A stretch of DNA of 64,000 nucleotides from Postechiella marina. GTDB taxonomy: Bacteria > Bacteroidota > Bacteroidia > Flavobacteriales > Flavobacteriaceae. The position numbers and the translations under genes were made by a program. Where the stretch lies: contig NZ_BAABCA010000001.1 in the NCBI RefSeq assembly GCF_039538365.1, positions 864,294-928,293 of the forward strand, read 5' to 3'. The notes beneath the pieces are model-generated. The model was given only the letters and a program-made list of their open reading frames with translations, had not been told where the DNA came from and ran no database searches. Positions within the stretch are counted from its first letter, which is position 1. Each line of letters begins with the position of its first letter. This document shows positions 27,331 through 36,408 of this stretch, piece after piece.

Positions 27331-28157
27331 TTTTTATCAAAATTAGGCTTACGTTTTTCAAGAAAAGCATTTCTACCCTCTTTCGCCTCCTCTGTCATAT
27401 AAGCTAATCGAGTTGCTTCTCCTGCAAATACTTGTTGCCCAACCATACCATCGTCTGTTAAATTCATGGCGAACTTTAACATTTTAATAGAAGTTGGCGA
27501 TTTAGCTAATATTTCTTGAGCCCATTGATAAGCAGTATCTTCTAATTCTTCATGCGGTATTACAGCATTTACCATACCCATTTCGTAAGCTTCTTGAGCG
27601 CTATAATTTCTTCCTAAGAAAAAGATTTCTCTTGCCTTTTTTTGACCTACCATTTTTGCTAAATAAGCAGAGCCATATCCTCCATCAAAACTAGTAACAT
27701 CTGCATCGGTTTGCTTAAAAATAGCATGTTCTTTACTGGCTAAAGTTAAATCGCAAACTACATGTAAACTATGTCCGCCACCTACTGCCCAACCTGGCAC
27801 AACAGCTATTACAGCTTTTGGCATAAATCGTATTAAACGCTGTACTTCTAAAATATTTAAACGATGATACCCGTCTTCTCCTACATATCCTTGATGGCCT
27901 CGTGCCTTTTGATCTCCGCCACTACAAAAAGAATATACACCATCTTTTGTAGATGGGCCTTCTGCAGATAGTAAAACAACACCTATGTTTACATCTTCGT
28001 TTGCATCATAAAAAGCATCATACAATTCGCTTGTTGTTTTTGGTCTAAAGGCATTTCTAACATTTGGTCTATTAAATGCTATTCGAGCAACTCCATTACA
28101 TTTTTTATAAGTTATATCTTGATATTCTTTTACTGTTTCCCAATTTGCTTGCTCCAT
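27318..28157 (-). CDS. menB: 1,4-dihydroxy-2-naphthoyl-CoA synthase
   Basis: A crotonase-fold enzyme of 279 residues that cyclises o-succinylbenzoyl-CoA. VARIAFNRPNVRNAFRPKT, FCSGGDQKARG, VVPGWAVGGGHSLHVVCDLTLAS and TDADVTSFDGGYGSAYLA are the MenB landmarks. The C-terminal EKRKPNF is also typical. It is the first gene of the men cluster. menD, menF and menH are not here and must lie elsewhere. Confidence 0.97.
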   Translation of the reverse strand: MEQANWETVKEYQDITYKKCNGVARIAFNRPNVRNAFRPKTTSELYDAFYDANEDVNIGVVLLSAEGPSTKDGVYSFCSGGDQKARGHQGYVGEDGYHRLNILEVQRLIRFMPKAVIAVVPGWAVGGGHSLHVVCDLTLASKEHAIFKQTDADVTSFDGGYGSAYLAKMVGQKKAREIFFLGRNYSAQEAYEMGMVNAVIPHEELEDTAYQWAQEILAKSPTSIKMLKFAMNLTDDGMVGQQVFAGEATRLAYMTEEAKEGRNAFLEKRKPNFDKKWIP

Positions 28158-28581
28158 TTTCTATATTTTATTCAAAAATAAATTTTATTTAATAATATCA
28201 ATCAATTACAAGCTAAAATAATGTTTAAAATACACTTCCTCAAAAGGATGTTATACAAATTGTAATAACATATGTAAGTGCTTATAAATATTAACTTATT
28301 GTAAAGATTAAGTAAAGTAAAAGAGACTAAAAAACGAATTATTTATTCGTTACAACCAACTTAATGGTATTATGCTAAAAAAAACGTTAAAATTTTATCA
28401 AATTAAGAAAATACATAGGAGTATAATTGACTATAATGTAAAAATAATTATACTTATTTATAAGTGTTGTTTCGTAGTCCTTTATTGGTTAATTTTGTCC
28501 AAAATAATTAACATACCGATGGAATTTGCTTTTAATCAGTATTTTATGTATTTTTAACAAATAACAAACCCCAGTTAATAT
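28158..28581. other. Intergenic stretch upstream of menB
   Basis: It holds the menB promoter (28173-28201). A 61-codon frame (28372-28557) has no signs of coding. Nothing else was recognised. Confidence 0.5.
28173..28201 (-). promoter_or_regulatory. Promoter of the men operon
   Basis: On the minus strand TTG (28201-28199), an 18-nt spacer and TATTTTTG (28180-28173) match the Bacteroidota consensus. The -7 box ends 15 nt before the menB start, so the leader is very short. Confidence 0.68.
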
Positions 28582-28758
28582 ATGGTATCTACAATTACAA
28601 TTACACTTATTACTTTAGTAATTTTAAATTTACTTCTACTAAAATTTAGTTCTAACAAAGTTTCAAGAAGTAAGAAAACAGTTAAAAAACCTGTAATACT
28701 ACATCCGCAAGCAGCTTATACTGTTGGATCAGAAAAACTAGCTTTAACAGGAAGCTAA
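28582..28758 (+). CDS. Small membrane protein (58 aa), unknown
   Basis: ATG at 28582 to TAA at 28756-28758. The first 21 residues (TITITLITLVILNLLLLKF) form one membrane helix. A basic stretch (SRSKKTVKKP) follows, then a neutral tail ending LALTGS. The positive-inside pattern is that of a real small membrane protein. No family is recognised. It faces the ung gene convergently with a 16-nt gap. Confidence 0.5.
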   Translation: MVSTITITLITLVILNLLLLKFSSNKVSRSKKTVKKPVILHPQAAYTVGSEKLALTGS

Positions 28759-28774
28759 TATTTTATTTTTTTTA

Positions 28775-29437
28775 TTACCATTTTATAGTAAGCAAATTAC
28801 AAGCTTTTAAAGCTTTATTTGTCTTACTAAAATTTTTATTGCCAAACCAATACCCTCTATTAGCGCTTAAAGGAGATGGATGACCAGAAGTAAAAACAAT
28901 ATGTTTACTGGTATCTATTAGCTTTTCTTTTTTCTTTGCATAACCTCCCCAAAGCAAAAAAACAATATTTTCCTTTTTATCACTTAATGTTTTAATTACA
29001 GTATCTGTAAAAACTTCCCAGCCTTTTTTTTGATGACTTCCTGCATTGGCTTCTCTAACCGTAAGTGTTGCATTTAATAATAAAACACCTTGTTTTGCCC
29101 AACGCTCTAAATTGCCACTTTTGGGATAACTTATATTTAAATCTTTTTCAATCTCTTTAAATATATTAACTAAAGATGGAGGATGCTTTACTTTATCTTT
29201 TACAGAAAAAGAAAGTCCATTAGCTTGATTTTTGCCATGATATGGGTCTTGCCCAATAATAACCACTTTTACATCGTTGACATGACAATAATTAAAAGCA
29301 TTAAAAATTTCTTCTTTTGGAGGGTAACACGTATGATTATTATATTCTGTATCTACAAAATGCTTCAACTCCTTATAATAGGGTTTATTAAACTCATCAC
29401 TTAACAACTCTCTCCAGCTTTTATGTAAATTCAGCAT
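28775..29437 (-). CDS. ung: Uracil-DNA glycosylase, family 1
   Basis: It removes uracil from DNA to begin base excision repair. The 220-residue protein has GQDPYHG with the catalytic Asp64, LLLNATLTV for uracil recognition, and HPSPLS (His186) as the intercalation loop. These are all family-1 hallmarks at normal spacing. No operon partners on this strand. Confidence 0.98.
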   Translation of the reverse strand: MLNLHKSWRELLSDEFNKPYYKELKHFVDTEYNNHTCYPPKEEIFNAFNYCHVNDVKVVIIGQDPYHGKNQANGLSFSVKDKVKHPPSLVNIFKEIEKDLNISYPKSGNLERWAKQGVLLLNATLTVREANAGSHQKKGWEVFTDTVIKTLSDKKENIVFLLWGGYAKKKEKLIDTSKHIVFTSGHPSPLSANRGYWFGNKNFSKTNKALKACNLLTIKW

Positions 29438-29507
29438 ATTTTATTCTATTTCAAAATTCGAAAATTAAAATTAACACTATCTTTATTCTTATAAAAACTT
29501 ATTTAAT

Positions 29508-31001
29508 TTGAAAACCATAAAATTTCCTACAGCTCAAACTATTTTATTAATTATAGCTGGGCTAATTGCTGTTTTAACTTGGATAATTCCTGCAGGTAAC
29601 TTTGATACTTTAACGTACAATAAAAAAGAGAATACATTTAGTGCTAAAAGTTTAGACAATAGTAAAACATACCCTGCAACACAAGCAAGTTTAAATAAGT
29701 TAAATATAAAAATACCTGTAAATAAATTTATAGATGGTGATATTTGGAAACCCATAGGCATTCCTAATACATATAAAGTTGTAGAATCTAAACCGCAAGG
29801 TGTATCTGATTTTATTAAATCGCCCATTAAAGGTATTATTGAAGCTGCTGATATTATTTTTTTGGTATTAATTATTGGTGGACTTATTGGTTTAATAAAT
29901 TATACTGGAGCTTTTGATGCGGGTATTTCGTGGCTCGCAAAAACATTAAAAGGTTACGAGTATATACTTATTATTGTGGTTACCATTTTAATAGCTATTG
30001 GTGGTACTACATTTGGTTTGGCAGAAGAAACTATAGCCTTCTACCCTATTTTAATTCCGGTTTTTCTTGCTGCAAAATATGATGCTATGGTAGCTTTAGC
30101 CTGTATTTACTTAGGCTCGTCTATTGGCACCATGTGTTCTACAACAAACCCTTTTAGCTCTATAATAGCGTCTGATGCAGCTGGAATAAACTGGACTACG
30201 GGTTTAACAGGCAGATTTATAATGCTTATATCTTGTACCATAATTTGTTTAATTTATGTTATTGTTTATGCACAACGTGTTAAAAAAGACGCTAGCAAAT
30301 CTATAATTTACGACCAAAAGGAAGCTATCGAAAAACTTTTTGGAAATACAACTAATGCCTCTTTAAAATTAACAAATCAATTACGTTTAATTCTATTTGT
30401 ATTTATAATGTGCTTTATTATTATGATATACGGAGTTTCGAATTTAGATTGGTGGTTTGTAGAAATGACCTCTGTATTTTTTGTTGGTTCTATTTTAATA
30501 GGTTTTATTGCGCGTATAAAAGAGTATAAATTTGTAGATCTTTTTGTAAAAGGTGCTGGTGAGTTATTAAGTGTTGCCATAATTATTGGTATTGCAAGAG
30601 GTGTTACTGTACTTATGACCGACGGACAAATAAGCGACACCATGTTGTATTATGCAAGTAATATTACTAATGGTATGAATAAAGGACTCTTTGCTAATGC
30701 TATGCTTTTTATTTATGGCGGACTTTCATTTTTTATTCCCTCGTCATCTGGTATGGCTGTTTTAACCATGCCTATTATGTCGCCTTTGGCAGATGGTGTG
30801 GGTATTGGTAGAGAAATTGTTGTAAATGCATACCAATACGGTATGGGGTTATTTGCATTTATTAACCCAACAGGGTTAATTTTAGCCTCGCTAGCTATTG
30901 TAAAAGTAGGCTATAATAAATGGCTAAAATTTGTAATACCATTAGTTGTTATTTTAACCTTATTTACAATGCTTATGCTAACTTTACAAGTATACTTATA
31001 A
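29508..31001 (+). CDS. YfcC-family (C4-dicarboxylate / basic amino acid type) carrier
   Basis: The 497-residue polytopic membrane protein starts with TTG at 29508. It begins FPTAQTILLIIAGLIAVLTWIIPAG, a classical YfcC start, with a 60-70-residue extracytoplasmic loop and then roughly eleven more helices. GGTTFGLAEETIAFYPILIP and FFIPSSSGMAVLTMPIMSPLAD are the two paired core motifs of the superfamily. The substrate is not known; relatives are annotated as arginine/ornithine or dicarboxylate carriers. It converges on holA with a 3-nt gap and no terminator. Confidence 0.88.
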   Translation: MKTIKFPTAQTILLIIAGLIAVLTWIIPAGNFDTLTYNKKENTFSAKSLDNSKTYPATQASLNKLNIKIPVNKFIDGDIWKPIGIPNTYKVVESKPQGVSDFIKSPIKGIIEAADIIFLVLIIGGLIGLINYTGAFDAGISWLAKTLKGYEYILIIVVTILIAIGGTTFGLAEETIAFYPILIPVFLAAKYDAMVALACIYLGSSIGTMCSTTNPFSSIIASDAAGINWTTGLTGRFIMLISCTIICLIYVIVYAQRVKKDASKSIIYDQKEAIEKLFGNTTNASLKLTNQLRLILFVFIMCFIIMIYGVSNLDWWFVEMTSVFFVGSILIGFIARIKEYKFVDLFVKGAGELLSVAIIIGIARGVTVLMTDGQISDTMLYYASNITNGMNKGLFANAMLFIYGGLSFFIPSSSGMAVLTMPIMSPLADGVGIGREIVVNAYQYGMGLFAFINPTGLILASLAIVKVGYNKWLKFVIPLVVILTLFTMLMLTLQVYL

Positions 31002-31004
31002 GTA

Positions 31005-32009
31005 TTAATTTAAAATTCTAAAAAGAAGTTCTTTTAATAAGTCGCCTTGAGGTACCGAGTTAGCCCCTACGCCTTTACTTTTTACATCAAACTCCCTTAA
31101 CAGAGCAATAACAGCACTTACTTTACGCATCGGGAAATTTCTAGCTGCAACATCATAATCTTTAACAAAATAAGGGTTTACTCTAAGTGCAGAAGCTACA
31201 TTACGAGGCGATTTATCGCTCAATCCGTGATAATTTAATAATTGAGAAAAATAACTAAATAATAACGATACTGTCATAACCATAGGGTTATCCTTAGGGT
31301 TTTCTGCAAAATAATTTACAATTTGGTGTGCTTTAACAACATTACGCTCGCCAATAGCTTTTCTTAATTCGAAATTATTATAGTCTTTACTTATACCTAT
31401 ATTTTTTTCAATATCTTCTGGAGTAATCTGTGTGTCTTTATCCAGAATAATTTGAAGTTTTTCTAATTCATTATTAATTTTACTTAAATCTGTACCCAAA
31501 AACTCAACAAGCATTTGTGCTGCTTTTGGAGAAATGGTATATTTTTTTGGAGCCAACACACGCCTAATCCAATCTGCAACTTGGTTTTCATAAAGTTTTT
31601 TACTTTCGTAAACAACACCAACCTTTTTAATAGCCTTATAAAGTCCTTTACGTTTATCAATCTTTTTATATTTATAATTAACCACTAAAACAGTTGTTGG
31701 CTGTGGGTTACTAGCGTAACTAACTAGTTTTTCTATATATCTAGATAAATCCTGCGCTTCTTTAACAATAACAACTTGGCGTTCTGCCATCATTGGGTAA
31801 CGTTTGGCTTGTCCAACAATATCGTCTATAGTAACATCTCTACCATACAAAACCATTTGATTAAAACCTTTTTCTTCTTCTGCAAGCACAGTATTTTCAA
31901 TAAAATCTGAAATCTTATCTATATAATAAGGCTCCTCTCCCATTAAAAAATAAATAGGTTTTAATTGTCCATTTTTAATATCGCTAACTAATTGTTTGAC
32001 TTCGTCCAA
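31005..32009 (-). CDS. holA: DNA polymerase III subunit delta
   Basis: 334 residues. It is the clamp-loader subunit that opens the beta clamp. The N-terminal block GQLKPIYFLMGEEPYYIDKI and VVIVKEAQDLSRY, then LVVNYKYKKIDKRKGLYKAIKK, are characteristic. The all-alpha C-terminal collar domain is present. The gene is divergent from the HsdR-N-like gene, an arrangement common in Bacteroidota. Confidence 0.95.
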   Translation of the reverse strand: MDEVKQLVSDIKNGQLKPIYFLMGEEPYYIDKISDFIENTVLAEEEKGFNQMVLYGRDVTIDDIVGQAKRYPMMAERQVVIVKEAQDLSRYIEKLVSYASNPQPTTVLVVNYKYKKIDKRKGLYKAIKKVGVVYESKKLYENQVADWIRRVLAPKKYTISPKAAQMLVEFLGTDLSKINNELEKLQIILDKDTQITPEDIEKNIGISKDYNNFELRKAIGERNVVKAHQIVNYFAENPKDNPMVMTVSLLFSYFSQLLNYHGLSDKSPRNVASALRVNPYFVKDYDVAARNFPMRKVSAVIALLREFDVKSKGVGANSVPQGDLLKELLFRILN

Positions 32010-32064
32010 AAGCTATAAATTTTCGTAATTATAAGTACTAATATTCAAAATTGATAATTGAATA

Positions 32065-32095
32065 TTGTGAGTTATCATTTTGTGGTTTAACTTTG
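32065..32095 (+). promoter_or_regulatory. Promoter of the HsdR-N-like / GT2 pair
   Basis: TTG (32065-32067), a 20-nt spacer and TAACTTTG (32088-32095), 20 nt before the TTG start codon. Confidence 0.6.
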
Positions 32096-32115
32096 AAAAA
32101 AACTAAAAAAGCCCA

Positions 32116-32565
32116 TTGCAAGCATTAAATTTTCCAAAGTTTTCTTTTCGATTCAAAAATAGCGAAAATAAAATTTCTATTTTCGATGTCATCCGTAAAA
32201 AGTTTGTCATTTTACAACCAGAAGAATGGGTGCGTCAACATTGTGTTGCCTATTTAATAGAGCATAAAGGCTACCCTACTTCGTTAATTAATGTAGAAAA
32301 AGAACTAACCGTAAATGGATTAAAGAAAAGATACGACATTGTTGTTTTTAACCCTGACGGAAGTATTTTTTTAATGGTAGAATGTAAAGCTGATAAAATT
32401 AAAATAGACCAAACCACATTCGACCAAATAGCAAGGTATAATTTAGCGTTAAATGCAGAGTTTTTAATGGTAACCAACGGTATAAATCATTATTATTGTC
32501 AAATGGACTTTAAAAATGAATGCTACAATTTTTTAAAAGACATACCGCATTACAACCTACAATAA
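32116..32565 (+). CDS. HsdR N-terminal-like (PD-(D/E)xK) nuclease-fold protein
   Basis: A 149-residue protein with a TTG start, the only start that keeps the conserved LNFPKFSFRF beginning. It looks like the isolated N-terminal domain of type I restriction subunits: EKELTVNGLKKRYDIVVF and MVECKADKIKI give the D-x(n)-ExK nuclease core. There is no helicase, methyltransferase or specificity subunit nearby, so this is not a restriction system. It recurs beside holA in related genomes. Function unknown. Confidence 0.82.
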   Translation: MQALNFPKFSFRFKNSENKISIFDVIRKKFVILQPEEWVRQHCVAYLIEHKGYPTSLINVEKELTVNGLKKRYDIVVFNPDGSIFLMVECKADKIKIDQTTFDQIARYNLALNAEFLMVTNGINHYYCQMDFKNECYNFLKDIPHYNLQ

Positions 32566-32593
32566 AACGTTAAAAACTAAAAAAGAACAAACT

Positions 32594-33583
32594 TTGAAAA
32601 TAGCAATTGTTATATTAAATTGGAATGGAAAACAGCTTTTAGAACAGTTTTTGCCATCGGTTATAAAACATTCTCAAAATGCTATTATTTATGTTGCAGA
32701 CAACGCCTCTACAGATGATTCTATTCGTTTTGTTACAGAAACATACCCATCTATTAGAATAATAAAGAATGCTAAAAACGGTGGATACGCCAAAGGTTAT
32801 AACGATGCATTACAGCATGTTAATGCCGATGTGTTTTGTTTGTTAAACAGCGATGTAGAGGTTACAGAACATTGGTTATTGCCCATAATAGACACCTTTA
32901 AAGCAGAGAAAAACACTGCTATAATTCAACCTAAATTATTAGATTTTAAAAACAAAGATACGTTTGAGTACGCTGGAGCAGCCGGTGGTTTTATTGATAA
33001 ATACGGTTACCCATATTGTAGAGGTCGTATTTTTGATACTTTAGAAAAAGACACCAAACAGTATAACGATACCGCCGAAATATTTTGGGCCTCGGGAGCT
33101 TGTTTATTTATAAGAAGTGAAATTTATAGACAACTAAATGGCTTAGACGAATTGTTTTTTGCCCACATGGAAGAAATAGATATGTGTTGGCGTGCAAAAA
33201 ACTTAGGATATAATATAAAATATGTGGGTAACTCTACTGTTTATCATGTAGGTGGCGCAACTTTAAATGCTGCAAACCCTAAAAAAACATATTTAAACTT
33301 TAGAAACAGTTTATTTGCTTTAACTAAAAATGCCAAAGGAAACATTTTTGGTATTATTTTTGTGAGGTTAGTTTTAGACGGTATTGCAGGTGTAAAGTTT
33401 ATGTTCGAATTTAAATTTAAACATGCTTTTGCTATAATTAAAGCACACTTTAGCTTTTACCATTATTTAAAAATCATGTTAAACCAACGCAAAACCATTG
33501 TAACCCGTGTAAAATACTACAGAACTAAATCTATTGTTTACAATTACTTCATCAAGAAGAACAAAAAATTCAAAAGTTTATAA
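32594..33583 (+). CDS. Family 2 glycosyltransferase
   Basis: A 329-residue GT-A fold enzyme starting at TTG 32594, giving MKIAIVILNWNG. Motifs are DNASTDDS, CLLNSDVEVTE (nucleotide-sugar and metal binding) and LDELFFAHMEEIDMCWRAKNLGY (catalytic acidic motif of rhamnosyltransferase-like GT2). It has no clear membrane helix in the core, and the C-terminus is basic. Donor and acceptor are unknown; cell-surface glycan synthesis is likely. It lies 28 nt after the HsdR-N-like gene. Confidence 0.9.
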   Translation: MKIAIVILNWNGKQLLEQFLPSVIKHSQNAIIYVADNASTDDSIRFVTETYPSIRIIKNAKNGGYAKGYNDALQHVNADVFCLLNSDVEVTEHWLLPIIDTFKAEKNTAIIQPKLLDFKNKDTFEYAGAAGGFIDKYGYPYCRGRIFDTLEKDTKQYNDTAEIFWASGACLFIRSEIYRQLNGLDELFFAHMEEIDMCWRAKNLGYNIKYVGNSTVYHVGGATLNAANPKKTYLNFRNSLFALTKNAKGNIFGIIFVRLVLDGIAGVKFMFEFKFKHAFAIIKAHFSFYHYLKIMLNQRKTIVTRVKYYRTKSIVYNYFIKKNKKFKSL

Positions 33584-33633
33584 ATACTTTGCAAAAATTT
33601 TGTTAACAATGTTACTTTCAACGTATTTTTATA

Positions 33634-33641
33634 TACTTTTG
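33634..33641 (+). promoter_or_regulatory. -7 box of the OmpA-like gene
   Basis: TACTTTTG matches TAnnTTTG, 37 nt before the ATG. A -33 TTG is not seen at the usual distance. Confidence 0.45.
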
Positions 33642-33678
33642 ACCTTACAACAACTAAAAATAATCCATATTTCAAAAC

Positions 33679-34515
33679 ATGAAAAGAATTCTATTACTTA
33701 GCGCAACATCATTATTATTGTTAGGTTCTTGTGTTGCTAAAAAAGATTTTTTAGCCTTAGAGCAAAAACAAAAAGAAACTCAAGATTTATTAAACTCAGC
33801 AACTGTAAAACTAAACTCTTGTTTAGAAGAGAGAGCATCTGCTACAGCTAAAGCTTCTGCTTTAGAAGACAGAATTGCAGATTTAAAAAAGAGTAACGAT
33901 AACTTAACAATTCTATCTACAAAAGGAGCTAGTAATGTTGAGAAAACGCTAGAAAGCATTAAAGAAAAAGATTTAAAAATAACACGATTACAAGATGCAC
34001 TTACACAAAAAGATAGTGTAACATTAGCCTTAGTAACTAGCTTAAAAAGAGAAGTTGGTATTAACGATCCAGATATCGAGGTTAATGTAGAGAAAGGTGT
34101 GGTATTTATTTCTATAGCAGATAAGTTATTATTTCAAAGTGGTAGCTACAACGTAACATCTAAAGCTAAAGATGTATTGGCTAAAGTAGCTAAAGTTGTT
34201 AATAGCAAACCTGATTTTGAATGCATGATTGAAGGACATACAGATAGCAGATCTTACTCTAAAGGTGTTCTTGTAGATAACTGGGATTTAAGTGTAAAAC
34301 GTTCTACTTCTATTATTAGAGTATTACAAGATTTAGGTGTTAACCCAGGACAATTAATAGCTGCTGGTCGTAGTTCTTACGTACCGTTAGTAGATAACGA
34401 TACCGCAGAAAATAGAGCAAAAAACAGACGTACACGTGTTGTTGTTCTTCCTAAAATCGATCAGTTTTACGAAATGATTGAAAAAGAAATGAAAAACTTA
34501 GAAGGCAATAACTAA
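33679..34515 (+). CDS. OmpA-family peptidoglycan-associated lipoprotein
   Basis: 278 residues. A lipoprotein signal (LLLLGSC) is followed by about 90 residues of coiled-coil (LEQKQKETQDLLNSATVKLNS to ITRLQDALTQKDS). The C-terminal OmpA/MotB domain (about 140-270) has MIEGHTDSRSY and NRAKNRRTRVVV, the residues that bind diaminopimelate of peptidoglycan. It probably ties the outer membrane to the wall. It is monocistronic, with a strong terminator. Confidence 0.94.
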   Translation: MKRILLLSATSLLLLGSCVAKKDFLALEQKQKETQDLLNSATVKLNSCLEERASATAKASALEDRIADLKKSNDNLTILSTKGASNVEKTLESIKEKDLKITRLQDALTQKDSVTLALVTSLKREVGINDPDIEVNVEKGVVFISIADKLLFQSGSYNVTSKAKDVLAKVAKVVNSKPDFECMIEGHTDSRSYSKGVLVDNWDLSVKRSTSIIRVLQDLGVNPGQLIAAGRSSYVPLVDNDTAENRAKNRRTRVVVLPKIDQFYEMIEKEMKNLEGNN

Positions 34516-34536
34516 TTGTTTTAAAGTATAAATTAG

Positions 34537-34567
34537 AAAAGCTCAACCGAAAGGTTGGGCTTTTTTT
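34537..34567 (+). terminator. Terminator after the OmpA-like gene
   Basis: AGCTCAACC pairs with GGTTGGGCT (one G-U) around a GAAA tetraloop (34549-34552), followed by seven T. Confidence 0.88.
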
Positions 34568-34728
34568 ATAGCGTAAAAAAGAGAAATAATACATTAAATT
34601 TTGATTTCAAATTGTATTTTTACGTGAGGAGCTGCAAATCAATAATGTAAGAAAAAGTATAATTAAAAGGTTTATCTGCAAAAAAAAATATGCCTTATAA
34701 AAACTATTAAAATACTTTAGATAAAAAA

Positions 34729-35349
34729 TTAAAATATCTCTAAATCTCCTTTACCCTCTCTTAAAATAACAGGTTCACCGTCAGACAAGTCTATAATAGT
34801 AGATCCAAGATTACCGCCATAACCACCATCTATTACTAAATCTACAAGATTACCCCATTTTTCTAAAATAAGTTCTGGGTCTGTGGTGTACTCTAAAACC
34901 TCGTCTTCGTCGTGTATAGAGGTAGACACAATAGGGTTACCAAGCGCCTTTACAATATCTATAGCTATGTTGTTATTTGGTACACGAATACCAACGGTTT
35001 TCTTTTTCTTAAATGGATTTGGTAGTGTTTTGGCGCCTGGTAAAATAAAAGTATAAGCACCAGGCAATGCCCGTTTTAATATTTTAAATGTAGTTGTGTC
35101 TATTTGTTTAACATAATCGCTTAAATTACTTAAATCGTGACAAACAAAAGAAAAATTGGCTTTATCGAGTTTTATGCCTTTAATTTTGGCAATACGCTCT
35201 AGGGCTTTAATATTGGTTATATCGCAACCTAAACCATAAACAGTATCGGTAGGATATATTATTAAACCACCTTTTTTAAGAATAGCTACTACTCTATCTA
35301 TTTCTCTAGGATTTGGGTTTTCCTCGTAAAGACGTATATATTCGGCCAT
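34729..35349 (-). CDS. Sua5/YciO/YrdC family protein (threonylcarbamoyl-AMP synthase-like)
   Basis: The protein is 206 residues from the ATG giving MAEYIRLYEENPNPREID; an ATG 15 nt upstream is less typical. GGLIIYPTDTVYGLGCDI and the KRALPGAYTFILPG block are the YrdC-fold core, with VGIRVPNN and PIVSTSIH further on. Family members make the threonylcarbamoyl-AMP used for tRNA t6A. The YciO subgroup, which this more resembles, has less certain activity. Confidence 0.9.
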   Translation of the reverse strand: MAEYIRLYEENPNPREIDRVVAILKKGGLIIYPTDTVYGLGCDITNIKALERIAKIKGIKLDKANFSFVCHDLSNLSDYVKQIDTTTFKILKRALPGAYTFILPGAKTLPNPFKKKKTVGIRVPNNNIAIDIVKALGNPIVSTSIHDEDEVLEYTTDPELILEKWGNLVDLVIDGGYGGNLGSTIIDLSDGEPVILREGKGDLEIF

Positions 35350-35442
35350 ATTTATTATGTGCATTCTTAGTTTACTAAAGTAATATATTTATTTAATGAT
35401 AAAAAATTGTAACATTTCTCAATTTTAATAGTCTTTAATTAT

Positions 35443-36408
35443 ATGCTTAAACTGGGTTTTGCTTTTATAATTTATATTTCAATAGTTTGCTTTGGTAATG
35501 CAGCTAATGAGGCAAAACTCCCTATTCATTTTCCAAAGGCCGAAATACTTAATAAGTATACTACTAGAATACCTTTTAAACTGGTAGACCATTTAATTGT
35601 TGTTGAGGCAGAACTTTATAATAAAAAAGGTATGTTTATTATTGATTCTGGTTCTGAAACTATGATTTTAAACAAGGTTCATTTTGGAAAAACATACCAT
35701 TTTCATAGAAATACTAATAAAGTTTCTGGGGTTAATGAATTAATTGACTATTCTTACAAGAAACGAATTAAAGCGTTTGATTTAAATGGCTTTAAACTTG
35801 AAAATAAAATTTCTGATGTTATAGATTTATCTCATATAGAAACCAGTAAAAAAATAAAACTTCTTGGTGTAATTGGTTATAATATTCTTAAAGATTATGA
35901 AGTTTTTATTGACCTCTATCTAAATCAAATTACCTTAACTAAGGTTGATAAAAAAGGAAATAAATTAAACAATAAAGTTTACTTAGAAAAAATAGTAGAT
36001 AGTTTAAATTTTAGTTTAAAAAAACATACTATTGTAGTAAATGGAACAATAAATAAACATAAAGTAAAACTGGGTATAGACACAGCTGCAGAGTTTAACC
36101 AAATAAACAAGAGTATTAACAAAAAAGCGTTAAAATATTTTATACCTAAAAAACGATTAAAATTAAACGGTGTTAGCAACAAAACAATACGTGTTTTGGC
36201 AGGAAAATTGCATCGTGTAAAGTTAAATGACAATGTTTATTTTGGTCCCATGTACACTGTTTTAACTAACTTAAATAAAATGAATGAGGTTTTTGGAATA
36301 CAGCTAGATGGTATTTTAGGTTATGAGTTTTTTGCGCAAAAAAGAACTATTATTAATTATCAAAAAGAAAAATTATATTTTATAGATTACCCGCTAAACA
36401 CACAATGA
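35443..36408 (+). CDS. Secreted retropepsin-like aspartic protease
   Basis: A 321-residue protein with an N-terminal signal peptide (GFAFIIYISIVCFGNAA). Two pepsin/retropepsin motifs are visible: FIIDSGSETMIL and, in the second lobe, LGIDTAAEFNQI. Each carries the D-(S/T)-(G/A) active-site triad, though the second has Ala in place of Gly. A two-lobed monomeric aspartyl protease is implied. The stop overlaps the next gene's start by 4 nt (ATGA), so the two are translationally coupled. The substrate is unknown. Confidence 0.8.
   Translation: MLKLGFAFIIYISIVCFGNAANEAKLPIHFPKAEILNKYTTRIPFKLVDHLIVVEAELYNKKGMFIIDSGSETMILNKVHFGKTYHFHRNTNKVSGVNELIDYSYKKRIKAFDLNGFKLENKISDVIDLSHIETSKKIKLLGVIGYNILKDYEVFIDLYLNQITLTKVDKKGNKLNNKVYLEKIVDSLNFSLKKHTIVVNGTINKHKVKLGIDTAAEFNQINKSINKKALKYFIPKKRLKLNGVSNKTIRVLAGKLHRVKLNDNVYFGPMYTVLTNLNKMNEVFGIQLDGILGYEFFAQKRTIINYQKEKLYFIDYPLNTQ

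Noticed and set aside
28372..28557. 61-codon ORF upstream of the small membrane protein
   Set aside because: Composition is AT-driven, with no motif or plausible start signal, and it lies in a promoter-like region of the menB side.
32116..32565. Type I restriction system
   Set aside because: No helicase part of HsdR, no HsdM and no HsdS are present; only the small N-terminal-like domain is seen.
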